Shown: positions 55,911 to 63,794 of the stretch, in pieces
Layout of the letters: each line of letters begins with the position of its first letter
Numbering within the stretch: the first letter of the stretch is position 1
From: Mycolicibacterium crocinum
GTDB lineage: Bacteria; Actinomycetota; Actinomycetes; Mycobacteriales; Mycobacteriaceae
NCBI RefSeq assembly: GCF_022370635.2
Contig: NZ_CP092362.2
Location: 3,348,001 to 3,412,000 of the forward strand
DNA: 64,000 bases
Direction: 5' to 3'
Notes under the pieces: model-generated
Databases searched by the model: none
Told to the model about the DNA's origin: nothing
Seen by the model: only the letters and a program-made list of their open reading frames with translations
Program-made: the position numbers and the translations under genes

Positions 55911-56933
55911 TCAATCGCCCGGATGCTTGAGACCCGCGCCGCACAACGGGATCACCACGTCGTCGGCGGCCAAACCGGGATCGCCTGCGGCCGCGGCGTA
56001 GCAGACCGCCGCCGTCGGCTCCACAAACAACCCTTCCCGCGCCAGTGCGCGGCGCCCGGCGATGATCGCGTCGTCCTCGACCGTGACGATCGTGCCGCCG
56101 CTAGCCTGCACTGCCGCCACGATCTGCTCGGCCCGCGGCGGCGCGGTGATCGCGATGCCCTCGGCCACCGTGGACCCGAACGTCCTGTCCTTGCCGTCCC
56201 ACGCGGCCGCCAGCGGCGCGCAGCCGGCGGCTTGGACCGCGACGATCGCCGGCATCCGCTCGGCCAGTCCGGCGGCGACGAGTTCGGTGAATGCCAGGTA
56301 GCAACCCAGAAGCAGCGTGCCGTTGCCGACCGGGACCAGGACCGTCGACGGCAGGGCGTCTCCGTTCTGCCGCCAGATCTCGTAGCCGTAGCTCTTCACG
56401 CCGTGCATGAAGTACGGGTGATAGACGTGGCTGGCGTAGAACACCCCTGGCAGCCCGGCGATGTCCGCCGCGGCAGCGGCGGTATCGGCCCGACTGCCCG
56501 CCACCAGGGTCAGGGTGGCACCATGCGCCCGGATCTGGGCGAGCTTCTCCGGTGAGGTCGACGCCGGAACCAGCACCTCGCAGTAGATGCCGGCCCTGGC
56601 GAAATACGCAGCGGCCGCCGTACCGGCGTTGCCGCTGCTGTCCACCACTGCCCTCCTCACGCCGAGTCGCGCGGCCAGCGAGGCCAGCACCACCGCTCCG
56701 CGATCCTTGAAAGAGCCGGTCGGACTGAGGAATTCGAGCTTAAACCGGACGTTGGGCAGGCTCTGCGACGGGATCATCGGGGTGTTGCCCTCGCCGAGCG
56801 TGATGGCGGGATCAATCACCTCCTGCCACGGCCCACCGATGTCGAGCAACCCGCCGCACGGGCAGCGCCACACCAGCTCGGCGACGTCGAACTTCCGTCG
56901 ACACGAACGGCATTGCAGGGCAGGCAGATTCAC
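55911..56933 (-). CDS. Threonine-synthase-like PLP enzyme with zinc ribbon
   Basis: 340 aa. An N-terminal zinc ribbon (C8, C11, C24, C26 in CRSC and CPCGG) is followed by a fold-type II PLP domain. FKLEFLSPTGSFKDRGA carries the Schiff-base lysine, SSGNAGTAAAAYFARAG and PVGNGTLLLGCYLAF the phosphate-binding loops. It resembles threonine synthase, but the cell probably has thrC elsewhere, so another beta-replacement is possible. GTG at 56933 overlaps the DUF1275 stop (GTGA): translational coupling. agggag upstream. Confidence 0.82.
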   Translation of the reverse strand: MNLPALQCRSCRRKFDVAELVWRCPCGGLLDIGGPWQEVIDPAITLGEGNTPMIPSQSLPNVRFKLEFLSPTGSFKDRGAVVLASLAARLGVRRAVVDSSGNAGTAAAAYFARAGIYCEVLVPASTSPEKLAQIRAHGATLTLVAGSRADTAAAAADIAGLPGVFYASHVYHPYFMHGVKSYGYEIWRQNGDALPSTVLVPVGNGTLLLGCYLAFTELVAAGLAERMPAIVAVQAAGCAPLAAAWDGKDRTFGSTVAEGIAITAPPRAEQIVAAVQASGGTIVTVEDDAIIAGRRALAREGLFVEPTAAVCYAAAAGDPGLAADDVVIPLCGAGLKHPGD

Positions 56934-57598
56934 GGCTCGACTCCCTTGCGCTCGTCGATGACAAACAGAACCAACGTCACGAACAGCAGCGCGGCGGGGA
57001 TCCAGATCGCGTGCACACTCCAGGCTCGGGTGGCGAACGCACCGATCACCGCGCCGCCGGTGAAGAACACCGTCAGCCACGCATAGGTGCTGAAGGCCTG
57101 TCGCGCCGTCGCATCATGGTCCACGAAACCGGTGTAGCCCGCTTCGACCAGCCGCATCAGGTTCCCGGTGGTGGCCACCGGCAGGTACACGAAATCCCCG
57201 ATATTGCGGAACAGCCCCATCTGCATCGCCGCGACGAACGAAATCGGCACGGTGACGTAGCTGTGGGCCACTGTCGCCGGGACAAAGCCGATGATGAAGA
57301 GCACGACGGCCTGCAGCAGCATGGTCCAGCGCATCGGATGGGCCAGGTAGCGCTCCACCCGGCCCGACTTCAGATAGGAAGCCAGGCCGACTCCGGCGAA
57401 GAAGGCCAGGATCGGCCAGACATGCGCCAGCGCACTGGTGAGCTTGCCGTGACTCATGTTGAGCGCGAAGAGGATCACGTTGGCCGTCTGCACATTCGCG
57501 AACACCCCGCCACGGGCCAGGTAGGTGTAGGCGTCCAGGAAGCCGTTGGCGGCCGTGAGCAGCAGGGCGAACCGCAGTGTGGTCGTGGTGCGCGTCAT
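56930..57598 (-). CDS. DUF1275 (YoaK-like) membrane protein
   Basis: 222 aa with about six membrane helices. The DUF1275 motifs are LLTAANGFLDAYTYLARGGVFANVQTANVILFAL, MQMGLFRNIGDFVYLPVATTGNLMRLVEAG and FFTGGAVIGAFATRAWSVHAIWIPAALLFV. Family role unknown. Translationally coupled to the threonine-synthase-like gene downstream, which suggests it moves that enzyme's substrate or product. The ATG at 57598 is 68 bp from the divergent CYP124 gene. Confidence 0.83.
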   Translation of the reverse strand: MTRTTTTLRFALLLTAANGFLDAYTYLARGGVFANVQTANVILFALNMSHGKLTSALAHVWPILAFFAGVGLASYLKSGRVERYLAHPMRWTMLLQAVVLFIIGFVPATVAHSYVTVPISFVAAMQMGLFRNIGDFVYLPVATTGNLMRLVEAGYTGFVDHDATARQAFSTYAWLTVFFTGGAVIGAFATRAWSVHAIWIPAALLFVTLVLFVIDERKGVEP

Positions 57599-57666
57599 CG
57601 TGGAGCAAGCTTGCCTGAATACGGAAATGATCACGAGCGCAGGCTGCGGACTCTAATGTCGTCGCC

Positions 57667-58947
57667 ATGGGCATCGCCACTCGTATCAACGGCCAGACAC
57701 CACCCGAAATGGCCCTCGAGGACATCAATCTGGGCACCTTCGAGTTCTGGGGCATGGACGACTCGCTGCGCGACGGCGCGTTCGCCACCCTGCGCCGCGA
57801 GGCCCCGATCAAGTTCTTTCACGAGGTGGAGTTCGAAGGCATCGAGCCGGGCCCCGGGCACTGGGCGCTGACCAAGCTCGACGACGTCTTCTACGCCAGC
57901 CGCCACCCGGAGATCTTCAGCTCCTACCCGAACATCACGATCGGCGACCAGATCCCGGAGGTCGCCGAGTACTTCGGCTCGATGATCGCCCTCGACGACC
58001 CGCGGCATGCCCGGCTGCGCAACATCGTGCGCAGCGCCTTCACCCCGAAGGTGGTGGCCCGCACCGAGGAGTCCGTTCGCGAGCGTGCGCAGCAACTGGT
58101 CTCGGCGATGATCGCCAACCATCCCGACGGCAACGCCGAACTGGTGACCGAGCTGTCCGGACCGCTGCCGCTGCAGGTCATCTGCGACATGATGGGCATC
58201 CCCGAGGAAGACCACGACCGGATCTTCCACTGGACCAACATCATTCTGGGCTTCGGCGACCCGGACCTGACCACCGATTTCGACGAGTTCCTCAAGGTTG
58301 CCTTCGACATCGGGGCGTATGCCACCGCGCTCGCCGAGGACCGGCGGGTGAATCCCCGCGACGATCTCACCACCTCGCTGGTGGCCGCCGAGGTCGACGG
58401 TGAACGGCTGACGTCGGCCGAGATCGCCTCGTTCTTCATCCTGCTGGCGGTCGCCGGAAACGAGACCACCCGCAACGCGATCAGCCACGGTGTCCTGGCC
58501 CTGACCCGCTATCCCGAACAGCGCGAGATCTGGTGGAACGACTTCGAGAGCGTCAAGGACACGGCGGTCGAGGAGGTGGTGCGGTGGGCGTCGCCGGTGA
58601 TCTACATGCGCCGCACCGTGACCCGTGACATCGAGCTCAGCGGGGTCAAGATGGCCGAGGGCGACAAGGTCACCATGTGGTACGCCTCGGCCAACCGCGA
58701 CGAGGACAAGTTCGCCAACCCGTGGCTCTTCGACGTCACCCGCACGCCCAACCATCACGTCGGGTTCGGTGGCGGCGGTGCGCACTTCTGCCTGGGCGCC
58801 AACCTGGCCCGCCGTGAGATCGCCGTCGTCTTCTCCGAACTGCACCGCCGCATGCCCGACATCGCGGTCACCGAAGAGCCGTCGATGCTGCTGTCGGCGT
58901 TCATCCATGGCATCAAGCGGCTGCCGGTCAGCTGGACGTCGGCCTGA
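57667..58947 (+). CDS. cyp124: CYP124-type P450 (methyl-branched lipid omega-hydroxylase)
   Basis: 426 aa, close to M. tuberculosis CYP124A1 as recalled: ATRINGQTPPE at the start, DGAFATLRREAPI, FYASRHPEIFSSYPNITI, EYFGSMIALDDPRHARLRNIV, AGNETTRNAISHGVLAL (I-helix, from 263), RWASPVIYMRRT, haem loop VGFGGGGAHFCLGANLA with Cys375, SAFIHGIKRLPVSW at the end. It hydroxylates the terminus of methyl-branched fatty acids and sterols. ATG at 57667. Directly followed by CYP140. Confidence 0.92.
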   Translation: MGIATRINGQTPPEMALEDINLGTFEFWGMDDSLRDGAFATLRREAPIKFFHEVEFEGIEPGPGHWALTKLDDVFYASRHPEIFSSYPNITIGDQIPEVAEYFGSMIALDDPRHARLRNIVRSAFTPKVVARTEESVRERAQQLVSAMIANHPDGNAELVTELSGPLPLQVICDMMGIPEEDHDRIFHWTNIILGFGDPDLTTDFDEFLKVAFDIGAYATALAEDRRVNPRDDLTTSLVAAEVDGERLTSAEIASFFILLAVAGNETTRNAISHGVLALTRYPEQREIWWNDFESVKDTAVEEVVRWASPVIYMRRTVTRDIELSGVKMAEGDKVTMWYASANRDEDKFANPWLFDVTRTPNHHVGFGGGGAHFCLGANLARREIAVVFSELHRRMPDIAVTEEPSMLLSAFIHGIKRLPVSWTSA

Positions 58948-58982
58948 CGTTGTGGCGCGGACCGCGCAGCACTCGTAGCGTG

Positions 58983-60299
58983 ATGAGCATGAAGCAGCGG
59001 GTGCACTGGTTGGTGATGCACGGCGTGATCCGAGCGGCGGCCAGCGTGGCGGCCCGACGCGGCGACCCACAGGCCCGCATGGCGTTCGACCCGTCGGTGC
59101 GCACCGACCCGGTCTCGTTCTTCGACGAGATGCGCCCGCAAGGCCCGATGATCCCCACCCGGTTGGGTTATCTCACCCTCGACCACGCCGTATCGCACGA
59201 GCTGCTGCGGTCCGACGACTTCCGGGTGATCATCCTGGGCGGCAATCTGCCCAAACCGCTGCAGTGGGTGGAGCGGCGCACCCGCGACGATCTGCTGCAT
59301 CCCCTGCGTCCGCCGTCGCTGCTGGCCGTCGAGCCCCCGGAGCACACCCGCTACCGCAAGACCGTCTCGTCGGTGTTCACCTCGCGGGCGGTGGCCGCGC
59401 TGCGCGACCGAGTCGAGGAGACTGCCGCGGACCTGCTCGACGGCTTGTCCGATGGACCTCGGATCGTCGACATCGTAGAGCGGTACTGCTCGCAACTGCC
59501 CGTCGCGATCATCGGCGACATCCTCGGTGTGCCGGACGCCGACCGGCCGCGCATCCTGGAGTTCGGTGAGCTCGCCGCCCCGAGCCTGGACGTCGGGTTG
59601 ACCTGGTCGCAATACCAGCGGGTACAGAAGGGCCTGGCCGGCTTCAACCGGTGGCTGTCCACACATCTGCGCGACCTGCGCGAGCACCCCGGCGACGATC
59701 TGATGAGCCAACTGATCGCCGCGTCGGAAGACGGTAGGCAGCTCGACGAAACCGAGCTGCAGGGCGTCGCCGGTCTGGTGCTGGCCGCCGGGTTCGAGAC
59801 CACAGTGAACCTGCTGGGCAACGGAATTCGGTTGCTGCTGAACTCCCCCGATCAGCTAACCCGGCTGCGCGACGATCCGTCGCTGTGGCCGAACGCCGTC
59901 GAGGAGATCCTTCGCCTGGAGTCACCGGTGCAGTTGTCGGCGCGGATCGCCCTGCGCGACACCGAGGTGGCGGGTGCCACCGTGCGGGCCGGGGAGATGG
60001 TGGCGATCTATCTGGCCGCCGCCAACCGCGACCCGGCGGTGTTCGACGACCCGCACCGCTTCGACGTCGGCCGGCCGAATGCCGGTAAGCACCTTGCCTT
60101 TTCCGGGGGCAGGCACTTCTGCCTCGGGGCGGCCCTGGCGCGGGCCGAGGGTGAGGTCGGCCTGCGCCGGTTCTTCACCCACTTCCCCGAGGCGCAACTG
60201 GCCGGCCTCGGCAGCCGCCGCGACACTCGTGTGCTGCGGGGCTGGGCCGAGCTACCGGTCAGCCTCGGCGCGCCCGGTCTGATCCCCTCGCGCGACTGA
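58983..60299 (+). CDS. cyp140: CYP140-type cytochrome P450
   Basis: 438 aa, very similar to M. tuberculosis CYP140A1 (Rv1880c): HWLVMHGVIRAAASVAARRGDPQAR, LHPLRPPSLLAVEPPEHTRYRKTVSSVFTSRAV, RYCSQLPVAIIGDILGVPD, FGELAAPSLDVGLTW, AAGFETTVNLLGNGIRLLL, haem loop FSGGRHFCLGAALARAEGEVGLRRF, ending SRRDTRVLRGWAELPVSLG. Function is unknown in any species. ATG at 58983 or 58989. It follows CYP124 by 35 bp; its last 48 bp overlap the convergent membrane-protein gene. Confidence 0.9.
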   Translation: MSMKQRVHWLVMHGVIRAAASVAARRGDPQARMAFDPSVRTDPVSFFDEMRPQGPMIPTRLGYLTLDHAVSHELLRSDDFRVIILGGNLPKPLQWVERRTRDDLLHPLRPPSLLAVEPPEHTRYRKTVSSVFTSRAVAALRDRVEETAADLLDGLSDGPRIVDIVERYCSQLPVAIIGDILGVPDADRPRILEFGELAAPSLDVGLTWSQYQRVQKGLAGFNRWLSTHLRDLREHPGDDLMSQLIAASEDGRQLDETELQGVAGLVLAAGFETTVNLLGNGIRLLLNSPDQLTRLRDDPSLWPNAVEEILRLESPVQLSARIALRDTEVAGATVRAGEMVAIYLAAANRDPAVFDDPHRFDVGRPNAGKHLAFSGGRHFCLGAALARAEGEVGLRRFFTHFPEAQLAGLGSRRDTRVLRGWAELPVSLGAPGLIPSRD

Positions 60300-60677
60300 C
60301 TCGGCCCGCTCCTCTTCCTTGACGTCCTTGACCCGCGGGTCGAGCGAGTCGGCGTGCCGGGCGCGTTCGTCGAGATCTTCGCGGTGTGCGGTCGCGTCCT
60401 CGCGATGCTTGGCGGCGTTGGCCTCCAGGCGGGCGGCCTCGGCGGCTTTGGCGTCCGCTTCGGCCTTTGCCGCACGGGCTTTCGCGGCGGTCTCGTCGGC
60501 GACCGCTTCACGGTGCTGCAGCTTGAGCTGATCCTGCCGGACTTCTTCCCGGATCTCGTCGGCCTGCGCGACTCGGCGGCTGACCTGCCGCTTGCGCCCC
60601 ACCCAGACAAGCGCTCCGATCACGACAAGTGCGACAACCACAGCGATGACGATCCAGACGACATTGTTCGAGGCCAT
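60252..60677 (-). CDS. Membrane-anchored coiled-coil protein
   Basis: 141 aa. One N-terminal helix (VVWIVIAVVVALVVIGALVWV) is followed by a long charged, Ala-rich coiled coil (ADEIREEVRQDQLKLQHREAVADETAAKARAAKAEADAKAAEAARLEANAAKHREDA). Type II topology with a cytosolic tail, or exported; unclear. aaggag before the ATG at 60677. The 3' end overlaps CYP140 by 48 bp tail to tail. Unknown role. Confidence 0.75.
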   Translation of the reverse strand: MASNNVVWIVIAVVVALVVIGALVWVGRKRQVSRRVAQADEIREEVRQDQLKLQHREAVADETAAKARAAKAEADAKAAEAARLEANAAKHREDATAHREDLDERARHADSLDPRVKDVKEEERAESVARGDQTGRAEADR

Positions 60678-60716
60678 GCTCGGCTCCTTCAGTAGCGGGC
60701 CGCTGATACGGCACCG

Positions 60717-61853
60717 TCAATTGACGGCGTTCCCGTCGCCGCCGTGACCCAAACCGCTCAGCGCCGCCAGCATGCCCGCCGCCGAACGGGGCCAGGTGAA
60801 GGTTTCGGCCCGCCGCCGGGCGCAATACCGCCGCTGCTGCTCCGGACGGTCCATGACACCGGCGACGGCCGCGGCGATTGCGTGCGGGTCGTTGTCGGCA
60901 CACGCGCCGCTGTCGGAGGTCAGGATCTCGGTCAGTGCGGAGGTGCGCGACACGACTGCCGGTGTGCCACAGGCCAGCGCCTCGAGCGCGGCCAGGCCGA
61001 AGGTCTCGTGCGGGCCGGGCGCCAATGCGACATCCGCGGAGGCCAGCAGGGTGGCAACGGCGCTGCGTGAGTCGATGAAGCCGGTGAAATCTACCGGCAG
61101 CCGCGCCGCCTGTCGCTGCAGTCGTGCCCGCATCGGCCCGTCACCGGCGATCACCAGTCGTGCGTCTACGCCCGAATCACGAAGTGCGGCAAGCGCATCG
61201 ATGCTGCGGTCGGCGCGCTTCTCAACCGACAGCCGGCCGCAGTGCACCAGCAGCACCTGGCCCGGAGCGGCCCAACGGTTGCGAGTGTGCGCGCAGAACC
61301 GGTTCGGGTGAAACGTGTCCAGGTCCACGCCCAGCGGCACGGTCATCACGTTGGTGGCGCCGATGCGGTCGAACTCTTCGCGGGCAAAGCTGGTGGTACA
61401 CAACACCGTGTCGTAGTTCGCCGCGGTCCGGCGATTTGCCGTGTCGGCGATCCACCGCGCCAGCCGCTTGGGCATGACCTGTCCGGTCAACCGATCCAGC
61501 CGCTCATGGGAGATCATCACCGTGGTCACCCCTTGACGTGCACCCCATCCGCCCAGCGAACGCAGGGTGAACCGGTCCGACACCTCGATGGCATCGGGCG
61601 CCAACCGCTCCAGCAGTGCGGTCACCGGCGCGGGCATCACCGCGCGATAGCCGGCCGTGAACGGAATCTGCCTGGCGGGCACTGTGATTCGGGTGACCCC
61701 GCTGGACAACGCGGTATGGGTGGCCGTGGACCCGGGCACGATCAGAAAGACCTCGTGCCCGGCCGCGCAGTACTCCGCGCCCAGCCGGTCGACCGCCGTG
61801 CGCAGGCCACCGGACCGGGGGCCGTAGAAGTTCGCGACCTGCGCGACCCTCAT
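60717..61853 (-). CDS. pimC: PimC-type GT4 mannosyltransferase
   Basis: 378-aa GT-B glycosyltransferase, close to recalled PimC: MRVAQVANFYGPRSGGLRTAVDRLGAEYCAAGHEVFLIVPG at the start, PDAIEVSDRFTLRSLG, FDRIGATNVMTVPLGVDLDTFHPN, VHCGRLSVEKRADRSIDAL, and donor-site PGPHETFGLAALEALACGTPAVVSRTSALTEI. It would add mannose from GDP-mannose to PIM2, although alternative mannosyl lipids are possible. ATG at 61853; an ATG one codon upstream (61856) is possible. Confidence 0.82.
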   Translation of the reverse strand: MRVAQVANFYGPRSGGLRTAVDRLGAEYCAAGHEVFLIVPGSTATHTALSSGVTRITVPARQIPFTAGYRAVMPAPVTALLERLAPDAIEVSDRFTLRSLGGWGARQGVTTVMISHERLDRLTGQVMPKRLARWIADTANRRTAANYDTVLCTTSFAREEFDRIGATNVMTVPLGVDLDTFHPNRFCAHTRNRWAAPGQVLLVHCGRLSVEKRADRSIDALAALRDSGVDARLVIAGDGPMRARLQRQAARLPVDFTGFIDSRSAVATLLASADVALAPGPHETFGLAALEALACGTPAVVSRTSALTEILTSDSGACADNDPHAIAAAVAGVMDRPEQQRRYCARRRAETFTWPRSAAGMLAALSGLGHGGDGNAVN

Positions 61854-61955
61854 CATGGCCGTATCCGACCGTGTTGCGATGTGCGTACGGGGACCCGGGG
61901 GCTTCCACGTCCTGAACAGGCGGTGAACAGCCCTGATTCGACTAACGTTGATCAC

Positions 61956-62306
61956 GTGCAGATTTCGGATGTGTTCCATGCAGCAGCCGGTGTGGTGAAT
62001 CGCGGTGCCACCGCGCTGATCACGTCGCCGCGATGGGGCCGGATCGTCGGGCGCGGGCTGACCGAGATCCGCTACACGGGCCGGCGCAGCGGACGCACCG
62101 TGGCTTTGCCGGTCGGCTACCGCCGTCGCGGCTCCGACATCCTGATCGGGGTCGCCATGCCGGACGGCAAGACGTGGTGGCGCAACTTCGTCGGGGCGGG
62201 CGCACCGCTGACCATCCTGCTCGGCGGCACCGAACGACCGGGCCACGCCGTCGCCACCCGCGACGAACGCGGCCGGGTGACGGTCACCGTCCGGCTGGAC
62301 TCCTAG
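61956..62306 (+). CDS. Ddn-like deazaflavin-type nitroreductase family protein
   Basis: 116 aa. A short split-barrel protein with GLTEIRYTGRRSGRTVALPVGYRRRGSDILIGVAMPDGKTWWRNFVGAGAPLTILLGG, the Ddn/DUF385 pattern (TGRRSG, then W-x-N). Such proteins use F420H2 for quinone or nitro reduction. GTG at 61956. Its stop interlocks with the dienelactone-hydrolase-like gene (CTAG). Confidence 0.8.
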   Translation: MQISDVFHAAAGVVNRGATALITSPRWGRIVGRGLTEIRYTGRRSGRTVALPVGYRRRGSDILIGVAMPDGKTWWRNFVGAGAPLTILLGGTERPGHAVATRDERGRVTVTVRLDS

Positions 62307-63214
62307 GCGAGGTAGCGGGAGAACCAGTCCTGCACCCGGGTCCATGCGTCGGCGGCGGCGATCGGGTTGTAGCGCGGTCCGGTGTCGTTGAAGAACGCAT
62401 GATCGGCGTCGGGTTCGACGACGAGATCGTTGACCAGACCGGCCTGATCCAGCGCCGCCTTGGCGGCCGGCTCTGAGGACGTGACGCGTTGGTCGAGCGC
62501 ACCGTACAAGCCGAGCACGGCCGCGTTCTTGGATCCGGCGAAGTTCGGGGAGTCGGGCAGCGGACCGTAGAAGGGCACGGCGGCGGCCAGTCGCGGTTCG
62601 CCGGCGGCCAGCAGCCGCCACACCAGTCCGCCGCCGAAGCAGAAGCCCACAGCGGCAAGCTTCTGGCCCGGTGTCCGGCGCGCGAGTTCGTCGAGTCCCG
62701 ATCGGAGATCGGCGACGAAGCGTTCGGGTGCGATGGTGCCGAGTGCGGCGGTCGCGGCGGCCGGGTCGGTGAATGTCGCGGTGCCGCCCTCCTCGGAGAG
62801 CAGGTCGATCGCCAGGGCGGAGTAGCCGATCCCGGCCAGCCGGCCCGCGACGGTACGCACCCAGTCGTTGAGGCCCTTGTTCTCGTGGATGACCAGGACC
62901 GCGCCGCGCGGGGTGGCGGCCTCCGCCCACGCCCCCTGCAGTTGCCCGCCTCCGCCAGGCCAGGTGACCGGCGCCGTGGGTAGCGCGGCTGCCATTCCCG
63001 GGGGCGGTGCAGCCGACGTCGGCCCCGATGGCGACGTTGGGGACGACGATGCGGTGTTCGGTTTGTCGGTGGCGCATGCGGCGATCAGCGCGCTCGCGGC
63101 GGCGGTTCCGACACCCAGCAGCGCCAGTCGTCGCAGCGCATCGCGTCGGCTCAAGAGGCCGTCAACGTGATCCGTGGCAATCTCTTCGGCGATGTAGCGC
63201 TGTAATGGAGTCAC
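62303..63214 (-). CDS. Dienelactone-hydrolase-family lipoprotein
   Basis: 303 aa. The N-terminus has a twin-Arg (LLSRRDALRRLALLGVG) and a lipobox ending in Cys47 (SALIAAC), so it is probably Tat-exported and acylated, followed by a Ser/Pro linker. The catalytic domain has VLVIHENKGLNDW, the nucleophile Cys in AVGFCFGGGLVW and His in DADHAFFND. It hydrolyses dienelactone-like or ester substrates at the cell surface. GTG at 63214 with a CATACT -10-like hexamer 7 nt upstream and no ribosome site: possible leaderless start. Confidence 0.87.
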   Translation of the reverse strand: MTPLQRYIAEEIATDHVDGLLSRRDALRRLALLGVGTAAASALIAACATDKPNTASSSPTSPSGPTSAAPPPGMAAALPTAPVTWPGGGGQLQGAWAEAATPRGAVLVIHENKGLNDWVRTVAGRLAGIGYSALAIDLLSEEGGTATFTDPAAATAALGTIAPERFVADLRSGLDELARRTPGQKLAAVGFCFGGGLVWRLLAAGEPRLAAAVPFYGPLPDSPNFAGSKNAAVLGLYGALDQRVTSSEPAAKAALDQAGLVNDLVVEPDADHAFFNDTGPRYNPIAAADAWTRVQDWFSRYLA

Positions 63215-63281
63215 CTAGGCGAGTATGCGCCCGCCAGTTAAGCGTGAGCTGAAGGCATGATCGTCACGGGAAGGGGAAGGC

Positions 63282-63794
63282 ATGGCAGACCATGACGTAC
63301 TACCCGGGTCAGAGGCGTTCGAACAGGTGGTCGCGCTGTTGGACTATCCGATGTTCGTAGTGACGACCCGGGTCGGCGATCAGCGCGCGGGTTGCCTGGT
63401 CGGTTTCAGCAGCCAGGTGTCGATCAATCCGTCCAGGTTTCTGGTCGGACTGTCGAAGAAGAACCACACCTATCGGGTCGCCGCGGACGGCGCGACCCAT
63501 CTGGCCGTGCACCTGCTGGCCAAGGAACACAAGGAGTTGGCGCGGCTGTTCGGCAGCGAGACCGGTGACCGGGTGGACAAGTTCAGCCGCTGCGACTGGT
63601 GGGAGGGGCCCGACGGCCTGCCGATCCTCGCCGACGCCGCGGCATGGTTCGCCGGGCGCGTTCTGGAGCGGTTCGACCTGGGCGACCACGTCGGGCACCT
63701 GACCGAGCCGGAGGCCGGGGCCGCACCTGAGCAGTTCGGCGACCTGGTGACGTTCGCCGACGTCAAAGACCTCGAACCCGGTCATGAAGCCTGA
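63282..63794 (+). CDS. Flavin reductase-like domain protein
   Basis: 170 aa of the FMN-binding flavin-reductase family: PMFVVTTRVGDQRAGCLVGFSSQVSINPSRFLVGLSKKNHTYRVA, LAVHLLAKEHKELARLFGSETGDRVDKF and the C-terminal GDLVTFADVKDLEPGHEA. It may supply reduced FMN to a monooxygenase or act directly. ATG at 63282. The next gene starts 11 bp before its stop and is probably co-transcribed. Confidence 0.87.
   Translation: MADHDVLPGSEAFEQVVALLDYPMFVVTTRVGDQRAGCLVGFSSQVSINPSRFLVGLSKKNHTYRVAADGATHLAVHLLAKEHKELARLFGSETGDRVDKFSRCDWWEGPDGLPILADAAAWFAGRVLERFDLGDHVGHLTEPEAGAAPEQFGDLVTFADVKDLEPGHEA

Noticed and set aside
60717..63077. A 786-codon minus-strand frame covering PimC and the region upstream
   Set aside because: Upstream of 61856 it is antisense or out of frame with the real Ddn-like and hydrolase genes; PimC homology starts at the ATG at 61853.
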